From Myxococcus landrumus (GTDB lineage: Bacteria > Myxococcota > Myxococcia > Myxococcales > Myxococcaceae), in NCBI RefSeq assembly GCF_017301635.1, contig NZ_CP071091.1, forward strand, positions 3,484,001 through 3,548,000: a stretch of DNA of 64,000 nucleotides, written 5' to 3'. Positions 56,483 through 64,000 of the stretch are shown piece after piece. Each line of letters begins with the position of its first letter. Within the stretch, counting starts at the first letter, position 1. The notes under the pieces were generated by a model that saw only the letters and a list, made by a program, of their open reading frames with translations, did not search any database and had not been told where the DNA came from. The translations under genes were made by a program, and so were the position numbers.

Positions 56483-56675
56483 GAAAAGTGGTTCTCCCGA
56501 CGAAAGGGGGTGTGCACCAAAGCACGGAATCGCGGCGCCCAACACGTTCGGCGGGCCGGCTCTTCCCGACCGCGGACAGACGCCCCGGGGGCCGGGTGAG
56601 CGCCCCTTGCAATGGGGGTAGAGCACGGCCTCATCGCCGGGCGACTCCCGGCCCGCGAGCGAGGAGAAGAGCCCC

Positions 56676-57740
56676 ATGTGGAACGCCCCAAGCAGGCGCC
56701 TGGCCAGACCTTGGCTGCTGGCGCTACGGCTCCTCATGCTCCTGCTGTCACCGGGCGCGGGGGCGGACTGGAAGCTGGAGTACAGCGCCCCCACCCCGCT
56801 CTTCCTGGACCGCAGCTACCTCTTCGTCTCGCCCAACCGCATCCACCGCGTGGGCGACCCCGAGTCCCCCGAGCGCCTGCTCTTCGAGGGACAGATTGCC
56901 CCCAACCTGTTCTTCCCCCAGCTCCACACCGGCGGCCTGAAGGCCCCTCATGGGGAGTGGTTCCTCTCGGCGGTCTTCACCCCGTATATCCGGCTACGCC
57001 TGCTGGACCTGGAAAGCAGACCCGTCATCCCGCCGTCCTACATCCCCAAGCTCACGTTCCAGGTGGCTCACCTGCGGCGGCTGAAGGAAGCGGAGGGCCG
57101 GGCACACAACGGGCGAGGGCTGGTGCTCGCGGCCAACTTCATCCTGGGGCACCACTCGAACGGGCAGAACGGGTGCTTCTTCGCGAACCAGACGGGCGTG
57201 GACCCCCACTGCGAACCCAAGGAGGGCGAGCCACCGCTCAACGAGGTGACGGGCAGCTTCTCCACCAACTTCCTGCGCGGGGAGCTGCATGGGCAGTACG
57301 CGTTCTCGGTGGACCCGAGGCTGGACAACGCGTGGCTCGTGGGCGGCGGCTCGTTCCTGGAGTTCAACGTCAGCCTGGGCCCGGGGGGAATCACGGACGA
57401 GCAGCGGCGCGTCTATGGCGATGGGAACGCGGGCTTCAACGCGCGCGTCGAGCGCATCTGGAAGCAGCACCGCTTCCGAGGCGAAGTCGCGCTGTCGATG
57501 CCCTTCGGAGAGATGCCGGGCCAGCGGGCCACGGTGAGCGCGGAGGTGGCCGCGCACCCCTATTGGGGCGCGGGCTTCGGCGTCTTCGCGCGCTACCTCC
57601 ACGGCCAGGACTACTACAACATCCTCTTCCTGGAGAAGGTGAGCCTCTGGCACTTCGGCCTCGTGTTCGAGGTGTCACCCGCCGCTCGGCTGAGGCTCGA
57701 GGGAGTGGAGGAGGACTGCGACCAGGCCGAGCCACGCTGA
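56676..57740 (+). CDS. OMPLA-like outer membrane phospholipase A1 (PldA-type)
   Basis: A 354-residue secreted protein with an N-terminal signal (RPWLLALRLLMLLLSPGAGADW). The sequence alternates in beta-barrel fashion, and LGHHSNGQNG matches the H-x-S-N-G catalytic motif of outer membrane phospholipase A, with the paired Asn expected further on (NEVTGSFSTNF). Final residues are not the usual Phe. The overall similarity is limited to the core, so the phospholipase call is moderate. Divergent from the M3 gene, 194 bases away. Confidence 0.55.
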   Translation: MWNAPSRRLARPWLLALRLLMLLLSPGAGADWKLEYSAPTPLFLDRSYLFVSPNRIHRVGDPESPERLLFEGQIAPNLFFPQLHTGGLKAPHGEWFLSAVFTPYIRLRLLDLESRPVIPPSYIPKLTFQVAHLRRLKEAEGRAHNGRGLVLAANFILGHHSNGQNGCFFANQTGVDPHCEPKEGEPPLNEVTGSFSTNFLRGELHGQYAFSVDPRLDNAWLVGGGSFLEFNVSLGPGGITDEQRRVYGDGNAGFNARVERIWKQHRFRGEVALSMPFGEMPGQRATVSAEVAAHPYWGAGFGVFARYLHGQDYYNILFLEKVSLWHFGLVFEVSPAARLRLEGVEEDCDQAEPR

Positions 57741-57773
57741 GGGCCCCAGGTGTGCCATCCTCCGGGCCCGACC

Positions 57774-59312
57774 ATGAACGCACCCAGCCCGCTGAAGGAA
57801 CGCATCCAGAACGCCGACCTGCTCGCCAAGGTGGTCCCCGTCGAGGAGGCCGTGAAGCACGTCGTCGACGGGAACACGGTGGCCATCAGCGGCTTCACCA
57901 AGTCCGGAGAACCCAAGACGTTCTTCCCCGCCCTCGCGGCGCACCTGGCCCGGTCGGCGCCCCAGACGCGCCTGACGCTCCTGTCGGGGGCCTCGCTCTC
58001 CGAGGACGTGGAGGGGCCCATGGCGCCCTTCATCCGCAAGCGCGGGCCGTACATGTCCTCGTCCGCGTCGCGCCGGCGCATCCACGCGGGGGAGATGGAC
58101 TTCACGGACGTCCACCTGTCCGCCTTCGCGCGCAACCTGATGTACGGCTTCTATGGCGACATCGACGTGGCGGTGGTGGAGGTGTCGCGCATCCGGCCCA
58201 ACGGCAGCGTCATCCTCACGTCGTCGGTGGGCATCAGCGCGGAGGCGCTGTCCCGCGCGAAGAAAATCATCCTCGAGGTGAACACCTCGGTGCCGGACTA
58301 CACGGGCTACCACGACATCGTCCTGCCCACGGTGCATCCGCATGTCGGGTGGCCGTTGCCGCTGCTGAACGTGAGAGATCGCATCGGCAATCCGTATGTG
58401 GAGATTGACCTGAGCCGGGTGGTGGCGGTGGTGGAGTCACGGACGCCCGACCATCCGGTGCCGTTCAAGGCGGCGAATGCCACGGACCGGCGCATCGCGC
58501 AGAACGTGGTGGACTTCCTGCTGCGCTGCAGGGAGGAGTTCAACTGGGGCAAGCGCCTGCCGCCCATCCAGTCCGGCGTGGGCAACGTGGCCAACGCCAT
58601 CATCGGCGAGCTGTATGCGTCGCCCTTCCAGAAGATTCGATTCTGGACCGAGGTGTTCCAGGACGGAATGCTGCGCTACGTGGAGGACGACGCGAAGTTC
58701 GAGTACGCGTCCGCCACGGCGGTGTCGTTCTCCGCCGAGGGGCGAAAGAAGTTCCTGGAGATGTTCGAGCGGTGCCGGGAGCGGCTGGTGCTGCGGCCCA
58801 TGTGGCTGTCGAACAGCCCTGAAATCATCTCGCGCCTCTTCGTCATCGCGATGAACACGCCCATCGAGGTGGACATCTACGGGCACGTCAACTCGACGCA
58901 CATCGACGGCTCGCGCATCGTCAACGGGCTGGGAGGCTCGGGGGACTTCTTCCGGAACGCGTACCTGAGCATCGTGCACACGCCTTCGGTGCGGAAGCTG
59001 AAGGATGGCCGCACGGTGAGCTGTGTCATGCCGTACGTGCGGCACATCGACCACACGGAGCACGACATCAAGTGCGTCGTGACGGAGCACGGGTACGCGC
59101 GGAACATGGACATCCGCTCACCCCGGCGGCGCGCGGTGGACATCATCGACCAGTGCGCGCATCCGTACTTCCGGCCGCTCCTGCACGCGTACCTCGACAT
59201 GGCGGGCCCGGGGGATGAGCCGCAGGCCACGGACATGAAGGTGCTCGAGGCCTGGTGGCGTGACTACGACGCCGCGTGCCGCAGCTTCCCCAGCGAGCCC
59301 GGCGCGGAATGA
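57774..59312 (+). CDS. Acetyl-CoA hydrolase/transferase family (SucC:acetate CoA-transferase-like)
   Basis: A 512-residue class I-type CoA-transferase with VAISGFTKSGEPKTFFPAL, GVGNVANAIIGELYA and a candidate catalytic Glu in FWTEVFQDGM. The C-terminal HIDGSRIVNGLGGSGDFFRNA and FRPLLHAYLDMA match acetyl-CoA hydrolase/transferases. It would move CoA between acetyl and another acid such as succinate. ATG 57774 is used; an in-frame GTG-type start at 57750 adds eight residues. The stop overlaps the next gene's ATG. Confidence 0.9.
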   Translation: MNAPSPLKERIQNADLLAKVVPVEEAVKHVVDGNTVAISGFTKSGEPKTFFPALAAHLARSAPQTRLTLLSGASLSEDVEGPMAPFIRKRGPYMSSSASRRRIHAGEMDFTDVHLSAFARNLMYGFYGDIDVAVVEVSRIRPNGSVILTSSVGISAEALSRAKKIILEVNTSVPDYTGYHDIVLPTVHPHVGWPLPLLNVRDRIGNPYVEIDLSRVVAVVESRTPDHPVPFKAANATDRRIAQNVVDFLLRCREEFNWGKRLPPIQSGVGNVANAIIGELYASPFQKIRFWTEVFQDGMLRYVEDDAKFEYASATAVSFSAEGRKKFLEMFERCRERLVLRPMWLSNSPEIISRLFVIAMNTPIEVDIYGHVNSTHIDGSRIVNGLGGSGDFFRNAYLSIVHTPSVRKLKDGRTVSCVMPYVRHIDHTEHDIKCVVTEHGYARNMDIRSPRRRAVDIIDQCAHPYFRPLLHAYLDMAGPGDEPQATDMKVLEAWWRDYDAACRSFPSEPGAE

Positions 59313-60145
59313 CGAAGGACGGCGACAAGGTGGCGCCGCGAGCGAGCGCCGAGGCCGCGTCGAAGGGCGGGCACGAGACAGCGACACTTCGGAAGCCAAC
59401 GCGGCCTGATACGGGCGAGCGCAACGGGCGGGAGCCGTGTCCTCCACAGGTCGCCGAGCAGCTTCGCGAGCTGGACCATCTGCGCAGGACGGGCCGCTAT
59501 GCGTCGGCGTGGGCGCTCGCGCTGTCGCTCGCCACGGCACATCCCCGGCTGGCGCGCGTGTTGATGGAAGTGGCGATGACGGTCGGCATCTGGGGCGGTG
59601 CGCCCGCGGAGGCCCTGCCCTGGTTCGAGCGTGCGCTGGAGCTGGCGCCGGGACACCGCACGACCCGGCTCCATCGTGCGCTGTGTCTGGCCCGGCTCGG
59701 TCGCCATGGGGAGGCAGTGGCGGAGTTCGACGCGCTGGTGGACGGTGGCTACCGCAAGGCGCTCGTGCTCCACATGAAGCGGGCCGAGTCATTGGAGGCG
59801 CTGGGGCGTCACGCGGAGGCGGAGCGGGACTGGACGCTCGCGCTCGCGGAGGACGCAGACAACCCGTGGCTCCTCCAGCAGCGGGCCACCGCGCGCACCC
59901 GGTTGGGTCGGCGGGAAGAGGCACTCCGGGACCTGACGGACGCGCTGGCGCTCCAGCGGGGCGACGGGGTGGACCCGGAGCTGCTCCACGAGCGAGGACT
60001 GCTGCGCGCCCAGTCGGGCGATATCGAGGGCGCCCGCGTGGACTTCCAGACCGGGCTGGCCGCGCTGCGCCGGGGAGACCCACCCGCGCTTCCCGAGGCA
60101 CTTCGCGCGGCGCTTCAGGCGCTCCCGACGGCTCGGGAGGCGTGA
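59309..60145 (+). CDS. TPR-repeat protein
   Basis: A 278-residue soluble protein of about five TPR motifs (EALPWFERALELAPGHRTTRLHRALCLARLG, AEAERDWTLALAEDADN, EALRDLTDALALQRGDG). The ATG overlaps the CoA-transferase stop (ATGA), so it is translated with that enzyme and may support or regulate it. No enzyme motif; the first 50 residues are unstructured. Confidence 0.82.
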   Translation: MTKDGDKVAPRASAEAASKGGHETATLRKPTRPDTGERNGREPCPPQVAEQLRELDHLRRTGRYASAWALALSLATAHPRLARVLMEVAMTVGIWGGAPAEALPWFERALELAPGHRTTRLHRALCLARLGRHGEAVAEFDALVDGGYRKALVLHMKRAESLEALGRHAEAERDWTLALAEDADNPWLLQQRATARTRLGRREEALRDLTDALALQRGDGVDPELLHERGLLRAQSGDIEGARVDFQTGLAALRRGDPPALPEALRAALQALPTAREA

Positions 60146-60156
60146 GGAGGAAGCAA

Positions 60157-60190
60157 CGCGCCGGGACGGCTGAGGCCGCTTCCCGGCGCG
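60157..60190. terminator. Bidirectional hairpin between the TPR gene and the convergent hypothetical gene
   Basis: CGCGCCGGGA (60157-60166) pairs with TCCCGGCGCG (60181-60190), and the loop holds a further CGGC/GCCG pair around TGAG. The two perfect stems, ten and four bases, are separated by a two-base bulge. The gene stops are at 60145 and 60205. Confidence 0.65.
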
Positions 60191-60204
60191 GAGTCCGCCA
60201 GTGG

Positions 60205-60729
60205 CTAGCCGGGCAGCTGCATGGCGTTCGACCAGTGCGTGGGGAGCACCGCGTCGAAGAACGCATTCAGCTCGTTCTGGATGGCCACGCTGCTCATGAG
60301 GTCGCCCGGGAGGTGGCTGCGAACAGACCGGCCGTCGAACTCCTCGCGCTTGAGCGTCGGGTTCATCTTGTCCTTGAGCGAGAAGCTCGAGATGAAGGTC
60401 ACCACGCGCCCAGTGACGTCGGGGATGAACGAGATGGCGGCGCCCCGCGCGGTGAGCGTGTCGGACTCGTCAGAGCCGGTCCGGGTGAGCCCCGTCGACG
60501 CCTCCGCGAACCGGATGATGAGGAGGGGCATGTTTCCCCAGTCGGTCTGGAACGTGTGGACGGTGAGCAGCTCGCCCAGGCCCGCATCCTTGTTGACACC
60601 TTCGACGACCGACTTCGCGAGCCGCTCGAACTCCGAGAACTTCTCCGTCCAGAGCTTGCGCCGAGCAGCGCACTCCGTGATGTTGTCCTGCAGCTTGACG
60701 AGCTTGGATGCGAGGGAGCCAGCAGCCAC
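60205..60729 (-). CDS. Hypothetical protein
   Basis: A 174-residue protein I do not recognise. GTG 60729 is preceded by GGAGG at an ideal distance; an in-frame ATG at 60762 lacks this. It is a mixed alpha/beta sequence with an N-terminal helix (ASKLVKLQDNITECAARRKLW), a central sheet (LLIIRFAEASTG, GRVVTFISSFSL) and no signal peptide. The conserved-looking EFDGRSVRSHLPGDLMSSV may be a loop. No neighbouring gene points to a role. Confidence 0.6.
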   Translation of the reverse strand: MAAGSLASKLVKLQDNITECAARRKLWTEKFSEFERLAKSVVEGVNKDAGLGELLTVHTFQTDWGNMPLLIIRFAEASTGLTRTGSDESDTLTARGAAISFIPDVTGRVVTFISSFSLKDKMNPTLKREEFDGRSVRSHLPGDLMSSVAIQNELNAFFDAVLPTHWSNAMQLPG

Positions 60730-60945
60730 GATTGAACCTCCGGTTTGACGGTACAGGCCCATGCTCCCAGGGCCCTTGGCCCCTGTCGAGATCCTGAGCG
60801 CCCCCTGTCCCGGTCGCCGGAGACCCGCTCCCCTTCGTCGGAAACCACCGAATAACGATGACCGGTTGCACCTCTTGGGCCGAGGCATTACCTTCTCGAC
60901 ACCACTCAAGTCGATATGAAGGTTACATCTCACTCCGGAGCCCGC

Positions 60946-61875
60946 ATGCCATCGCCCATCGCCGTTGTTGCCGCGCCCTCGAGCCTGGGGCTCAGTCGCC
61001 CTGAGGGACGGGTGCCTCGAGTGGACCTGCTTCCGGAGGTGCTCATGGAAGCGGGGCTCGGGAGTCGACTGGGGGCTCGGGTGGAGCACACGGTGTTGCC
61101 CGGGCCGTATGAGCCGGAGCGGGACGCGGAGCTGCGGGTCCGAAACCCTCGAGGCATCGCGGCGATGAGCCTCCAGCTCGCGGACGTGGTGGAGCGTGTC
61201 GTGCGGGCGAAGCGCTTCCCGTTGGTGCTCGGTGGAGATTGCAGCATCCTGCTGGGTTGTCTGCTGGGGCTGAAGCGCACGGGTGGACACCATGGGCTCG
61301 CCTTCATGGACGGCCACACCGACTTCTGGCCTCCGGAAGCGTCGTTGTCCGGAGGAGTCGCGGGGATGGACCTGTGGTTCGCCTCGGGCCGTGGTCCCTC
61401 GGTGCTGTCGAACCTGGAAGGGCGAGGCCCTCTGGTCCGGGACGCGGACGTGGCGGTGCTCGGCGTCAGGGACCCGGAGCATTGGGGAGCGAAGGCCTCC
61501 GCCGAGCACGTTCGCGACACGGCCATGGCGTGGTTGGACCTGAACACCCTTCGCCGGGAGGGCATCGCGGCGGGGGTGGAGCAGGCGCTCGAGCGATTCC
61601 GTTCCACGGGTGTCCACGGGTTCTGGATGCATCTGGACGCGGACGTGATGGACGACGCGGTGATGCCCGCTGTGGATTCGCGGCAGCCGGATGGGCTGCG
61701 CGTGGACGAGTTGGGTGAGTTGGTGGCGCGGCTCGTGGATTCAGGGATGGCGGTGGGGATGGACGTCACCATCTACGACCCGAGCCTGGACCCGGAGCGC
61801 CATGCGGCTCGGGCGCTGGTGGACACGCTGGTCAAGGGATTGGGGGCGCTGGTGCCCGCGAGTCAGACGCGGTAG
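60946..61875 (+). CDS. Arginase-family (ureohydrolase) protein with a Cys in place of a metal-ligand His
   Basis: A 309-residue protein from ATG 60946 behind GGAG; ATG 60916 is a less likely start. Ureohydrolase motifs are visible: LVLGGDCSILLG, AFMDGHTDF and WMHLDADVMD. Arginases have GGDHS at the first site, where His binds manganese; here it is Cys. The D-x-H-x-D site is DGHTD and the final D-x-D site is intact. Related genes are called arginase, agmatinase or formiminoglutamase; the Cys suggests altered metal binding. Nine bases before the CGNR gene. Confidence 0.82.
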   Translation: MPSPIAVVAAPSSLGLSRPEGRVPRVDLLPEVLMEAGLGSRLGARVEHTVLPGPYEPERDAELRVRNPRGIAAMSLQLADVVERVVRAKRFPLVLGGDCSILLGCLLGLKRTGGHHGLAFMDGHTDFWPPEASLSGGVAGMDLWFASGRGPSVLSNLEGRGPLVRDADVAVLGVRDPEHWGAKASAEHVRDTAMAWLDLNTLRREGIAAGVEQALERFRSTGVHGFWMHLDADVMDDAVMPAVDSRQPDGLRVDELGELVARLVDSGMAVGMDVTIYDPSLDPERHAARALVDTLVKGLGALVPASQTR

Positions 61876-61884
61876 GCCCTGGCC

Positions 61885-62439
61885 ATGGCGGATGCAAACA
61901 GCCCCGGGCTCCCCACGGATGTCGTGCTGTTGCTCGACTTCGTCAACACGTTGGACGTGGAGAAGCTGACCGACGCGGTGCCCACCGCGGAGTCCTTCGC
62001 GTCCTGGTGTCGCGCTCGGGGACTGTTGTCGAATGCCGACACAGTCACGTCGGAGGCGTTCAAGGCGGCCATCGAAGCGCGCGAGGCGTTGCGGGCGGTG
62101 CTGCTCTCGCACACGGGAGAGCCGCTGCCTGCGTCAGAGCTGCGCACGCTGGAGCGAGTGGCCTCCAGCAGTCCGCTCACGGTGGGCTTCAGCGAGGATG
62201 AAGTCGTGTTGCGTCCCGCGGGCCATGGCGGCTGGAAGGTGTTGGGGCACCTGTTCGCCGCCATCGTCTCCACGCAGCGCGAGGGGTCCTGGCTCCGGAT
62301 GAAGGTCTGCGCGGCGGGGGCGTGCCAGGAAGCCTTCTACGACACGTCGAAGAACCGCTCCGGACGCTGGTGCTCCATGGCCGTGTGCGGCAACCGCACC
62401 AAGCTCCAGCGCTTCCGCTCCGGCGCGCCCAAGCCATGA
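61885..62439 (+). CDS. CGNR zinc-finger (ABATE-domain) transcription regulator
   Basis: A 184-residue protein with an N-terminal ABATE domain (LLLDFVNTLDVEKLTDAVPT, AIEAREALRAVLLSH) and a C-terminal CGNR treble-clef zinc finger (VCAAGACQEAFYDTSKN, WCSMAVCGNRTKLQRF). Such proteins are thought to be stress- or metabolite-linked regulators. It is closely spaced after the arginase-family gene, so probably cotranscribed and possibly controlling it. Confidence 0.88.
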   Translation: MADANSPGLPTDVVLLLDFVNTLDVEKLTDAVPTAESFASWCRARGLLSNADTVTSEAFKAAIEAREALRAVLLSHTGEPLPASELRTLERVASSSPLTVGFSEDEVVLRPAGHGGWKVLGHLFAAIVSTQREGSWLRMKVCAAGACQEAFYDTSKNRSGRWCSMAVCGNRTKLQRFRSGAPKP

Positions 62440-62516
62440 CTTGTTGGCCCTCGGCTCCTTCGGCCAGTTCTGGATTGACCTCCCAGCGACTGGGTCACTT
62501 GCTGGGGGGACACTGG

Positions 62517-63854
62517 ATGTTGCTTCGCTGGCTGGCGCTGCTACTCGTGCTCTCTGCTGTCACTGGGTGCGCGACGAGTCGGGTCGTGCGGTTGGAAGCC
62601 GGACATTCCTCCTTGGTCGTCACCCCGCGCGAGGAGCCAGGCGAGGAGGTATCGGAGGCAGAACTCGACGACGACGAGTTCGAAGAAGCCGTCACGGAGC
62701 TTGCTCGGGACGTGCGCCCACTTCGCAATCCCATGCAGCAAGCTCGAGACCTCTTCGGCGTTCCGTCCCGCAGCGGGGTGTACGGCTACGAGAACCATCC
62801 CCCTCGGCTGACAGCCCAGCGTCGCGAGGACGCAGATGGCCCCCATCTGCTGGAGTCCTATGCCGACGAGGAACTGACGCACGCCTATGGTCATTGGTGC
62901 ACGCGCAAGGACCGACCAGGAGACTGCCTGCGCCTGCTGGAGGAGGGCCCGCTGCTGGCCAGCGAGGGCAAGTTCACGTGGGCCTTTGCCATCGCGATGG
63001 ACTCGGTGTGGGAGGAGACCACTGAAGCCCTGGAGGACATGGCAGACCCCGTCGCGGTCATGTCCACCATCACCGCTGGCGCGACCATGTACCTCATGCT
63101 CTGGGCGCTACCTGAGCCCCTCTCGAAGGGCGTCGCCGCGACGCTGACGGCCCTTGCCATCGCATACCTCGGCGTGGACACGGTGTGGCGACTGCTGGAC
63201 GGGTGGCGGACCTTGGTACGAGAGGTGGAGCGGGCCAGGACCTTCGAGCAGCTCAACGCCGCGAGCGAGGCGTACGGAGAGGTGCTGGGAGAGAACGCGG
63301 CGCGCGTTTTCGTGATGCTGGCCACGGCCGCCGTTGGCAGCACCGCGGGACTGGCCGCGAAGGCCGGAAGGCTGCCGGGCTCGGCTCAGGCGGCACTTGC
63401 CGTGGAGTCCCAGGCGGGCATCCAGTTCTCGGCCGTAGGTGCGGTGCGGTCCGTCGCGGTGTCGACGGAGGGATTCACCATCGCGCTTGCCCCCAACGCC
63501 TTGGCCATGGCGAGCCAGGGAATGGGCGGTGGACACCGCCACCACATCGCCACGAACAAGAATGACCTCTCAGCCGCGAGAGGTGGCCCTTGGACTCCGC
63601 GATTCAGGCGCCTGTTCGCGCGAGCTGGCATGGAGCGCAAGGACCCTGAGAACATCGTCAGGATTGCGGGACACAAGGGGCCACATCCCAAGAAGTATCA
63701 CGACATGATTTTCTTGCGGCTTCAGGATGCGCTGGGGAGCTGTCGGACTGTCGTCGCGTGCCGCGAGGCCCTCACAAAACAGCTTCGCAGTCTCGCGGTG
63801 GAAGCACAGACCCCAGGAACGACACTCCACCGACTCTTGACGCAGGGCCAATAG
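62517..63854 (+). CDS. SitA-type lipoprotein polymorphic toxin with C-terminal AHH nuclease domain
   Basis: A 445-residue protein behind GGGGGGA. LLLVLSAVTGCATSRVVRLE is a lipoprotein signal and start typical of the SitA5-like family. A conserved N-terminal half follows (AYGHWCTRKDRPGDCLRLLEE, FAIAMDSVWEETTEALEDM) with hydrophobic segments near residues 180-225 (ITAGATMYLMLWALPEP). The last 110 residues are an AHH-type nuclease (HRHHIATNKND, then FARAGMERKDPENIVRIAGHKGPHP). SitA lipoproteins are passed between Myxococcus cells by outer membrane exchange and kill recipients lacking the cognate immunity protein. Codon use is less strict than in neighbours, consistent with a mobile locus. Confidence 0.85.
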   Translation: MLLRWLALLLVLSAVTGCATSRVVRLEAGHSSLVVTPREEPGEEVSEAELDDDEFEEAVTELARDVRPLRNPMQQARDLFGVPSRSGVYGYENHPPRLTAQRREDADGPHLLESYADEELTHAYGHWCTRKDRPGDCLRLLEEGPLLASEGKFTWAFAIAMDSVWEETTEALEDMADPVAVMSTITAGATMYLMLWALPEPLSKGVAATLTALAIAYLGVDTVWRLLDGWRTLVREVERARTFEQLNAASEAYGEVLGENAARVFVMLATAAVGSTAGLAAKAGRLPGSAQAALAVESQAGIQFSAVGAVRSVAVSTEGFTIALAPNALAMASQGMGGGHRHHIATNKNDLSAARGGPWTPRFRRLFARAGMERKDPENIVRIAGHKGPHPKKYHDMIFLRLQDALGSCRTVVACREALTKQLRSLAVEAQTPGTTLHRLLTQGQ

Positions 63855-63874
63855 ACGACGGATTGAGTCATCCC

Positions 63875-64000
63875 ATGCCGAACCCCTCCCGATATTTCAG
63901 GCTCACGGAGAACGTCCAGGCGGGAAACTGGTACCTGGGTGATCCGTTGACGAGCGAGGGTCATGAGGTGGAGGACTTCAGGGAGTTCTCATCCGGTCGG
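63875..64000 (+). CDS. Cognate immunity protein of Imm11 type (3' end outside window)
   Basis: ATG 63875 opens a frame that continues past the window end, giving 42 codons. MPNPSRYFRLTENVQAGNWY and then LGDPLTSEGHEVEDFREF match the opening of Imm11 family proteins, which follow SitA-like toxins and neutralise them. It begins 20 bases after the toxin stop. Rare-for-this-genome codons (AGG twice, CGA, TTG, TCA) appear in this short stretch, as in the toxin's end. Function is inferred from position and opening sequence only. Confidence 0.7.
   Translation, partial: MPNPSRYFRLTENVQAGNWYLGDPLTSEGHEVEDFREFSSGR

Noticed and set aside
54551-56599. A 682-codon plus-strand open frame opposite the M3 peptidase
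   Set aside because: The minus strand carries the complete HEFGH peptidase; the plus frame is a compositional shadow.
63533-63730. Homing or phage HNH endonuclease suggested by the HH-rich segment
   Set aside because: The domain sits at the C-terminus of a lipobox protein with SitA-family N-terminal half and is followed by an Imm11-like gene, which fits a polymorphic toxin.

Overview
The window is chromosomal DNA of a high-GC deltaproteobacterium-type organism, almost certainly a myxobacterium of the Myxococcaceae. The support is very GC-rich third codon positions, many surface lipoproteins, a Cys-rich repeat/fibro-slime protein, a lysine/alanine-rich histone-like protein, a RIO-family kinase, RCC1 and kelch propeller proteins, and a SitA-type lipoprotein toxin of the kind used in Myxococcus kin discrimination. 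I see about 50 protein genes, no rRNA or tRNA gene, no CRISPR array and no recognisable insertion sequence. Genus assignment and all family calls rest on reading the sequence, not on database searches.

Layout: 1-4480 is a sulfate assimilation operon (end of cysN carrying a vestigial APS-kinase domain, cysJ, cysI). 4487-12127 holds an HD phosphohydrolase, a divergent MFS exporter/LysR pair, a sirtuin and an ElaA-type acetyltransferase transcribed divergently beside pantothenate kinase, an MtfA-like peptidase and an Omp85-type barrel. 12257-18441 is the most unusual block: a 1022-residue fusion of an MJ1316 (DUF504) domain, an EEP nuclease, a 2H phosphoesterase and a poly(A) polymerase that resembles the eukaryotic nuclear enzyme, then a papain-fold-like protein and two translationally coupled COG3541/RlaP-like nucleotidyltransferases. 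I read it as a candidate RNA 3'-end processing or repair locus. 18523-25183 contains a hybrid histidine kinase, a histone-tail/EF-hand fusion with a G-quadruplex-forming upstream tract, and a RIO kinase with a long repetitive disordered tail.

25331-40309 holds a quinone oxidoreductase with a duplicated 3' tail, a PIN protein, a DEAD-box helicase, an AlkB-like dioxygenase, an ECF sigma/zinc-finger membrane protein/caspase operon, a MepA-LysM lipoprotein, deoD, a TonB-type protein, an AbiGi-like protein, a CotH-family lipoprotein and asnS. 40570-54173 is rich in envelope and surface proteins: coiled coil, 21-repeat RCC1 lipoprotein, kelch protein, SAV2177-type methyltransferase, TPR/TonB-like protein, fibro-slime protein, M20 peptidase and GH18 lipoprotein. 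54269-64000 has an M3 oligopeptidase lipoprotein, an OMPLA-like protein, a CoA-transferase/TPR pair, an arginase-family/CGNR pair, and finally a SitA-type AHH toxin followed by the first 42 codons of its likely immunity gene.

Convergent gene pairs are repeatedly separated by strong GC-rich hairpins (32261, 41617, 54194, 60157), apparently bidirectional terminators. Same-strand functional units are joined by ATGA-type overlaps (cysN-cysJ, the nucleotidyltransferase pair, sigma/membrane protein/caspase, CoA-transferase/TPR).
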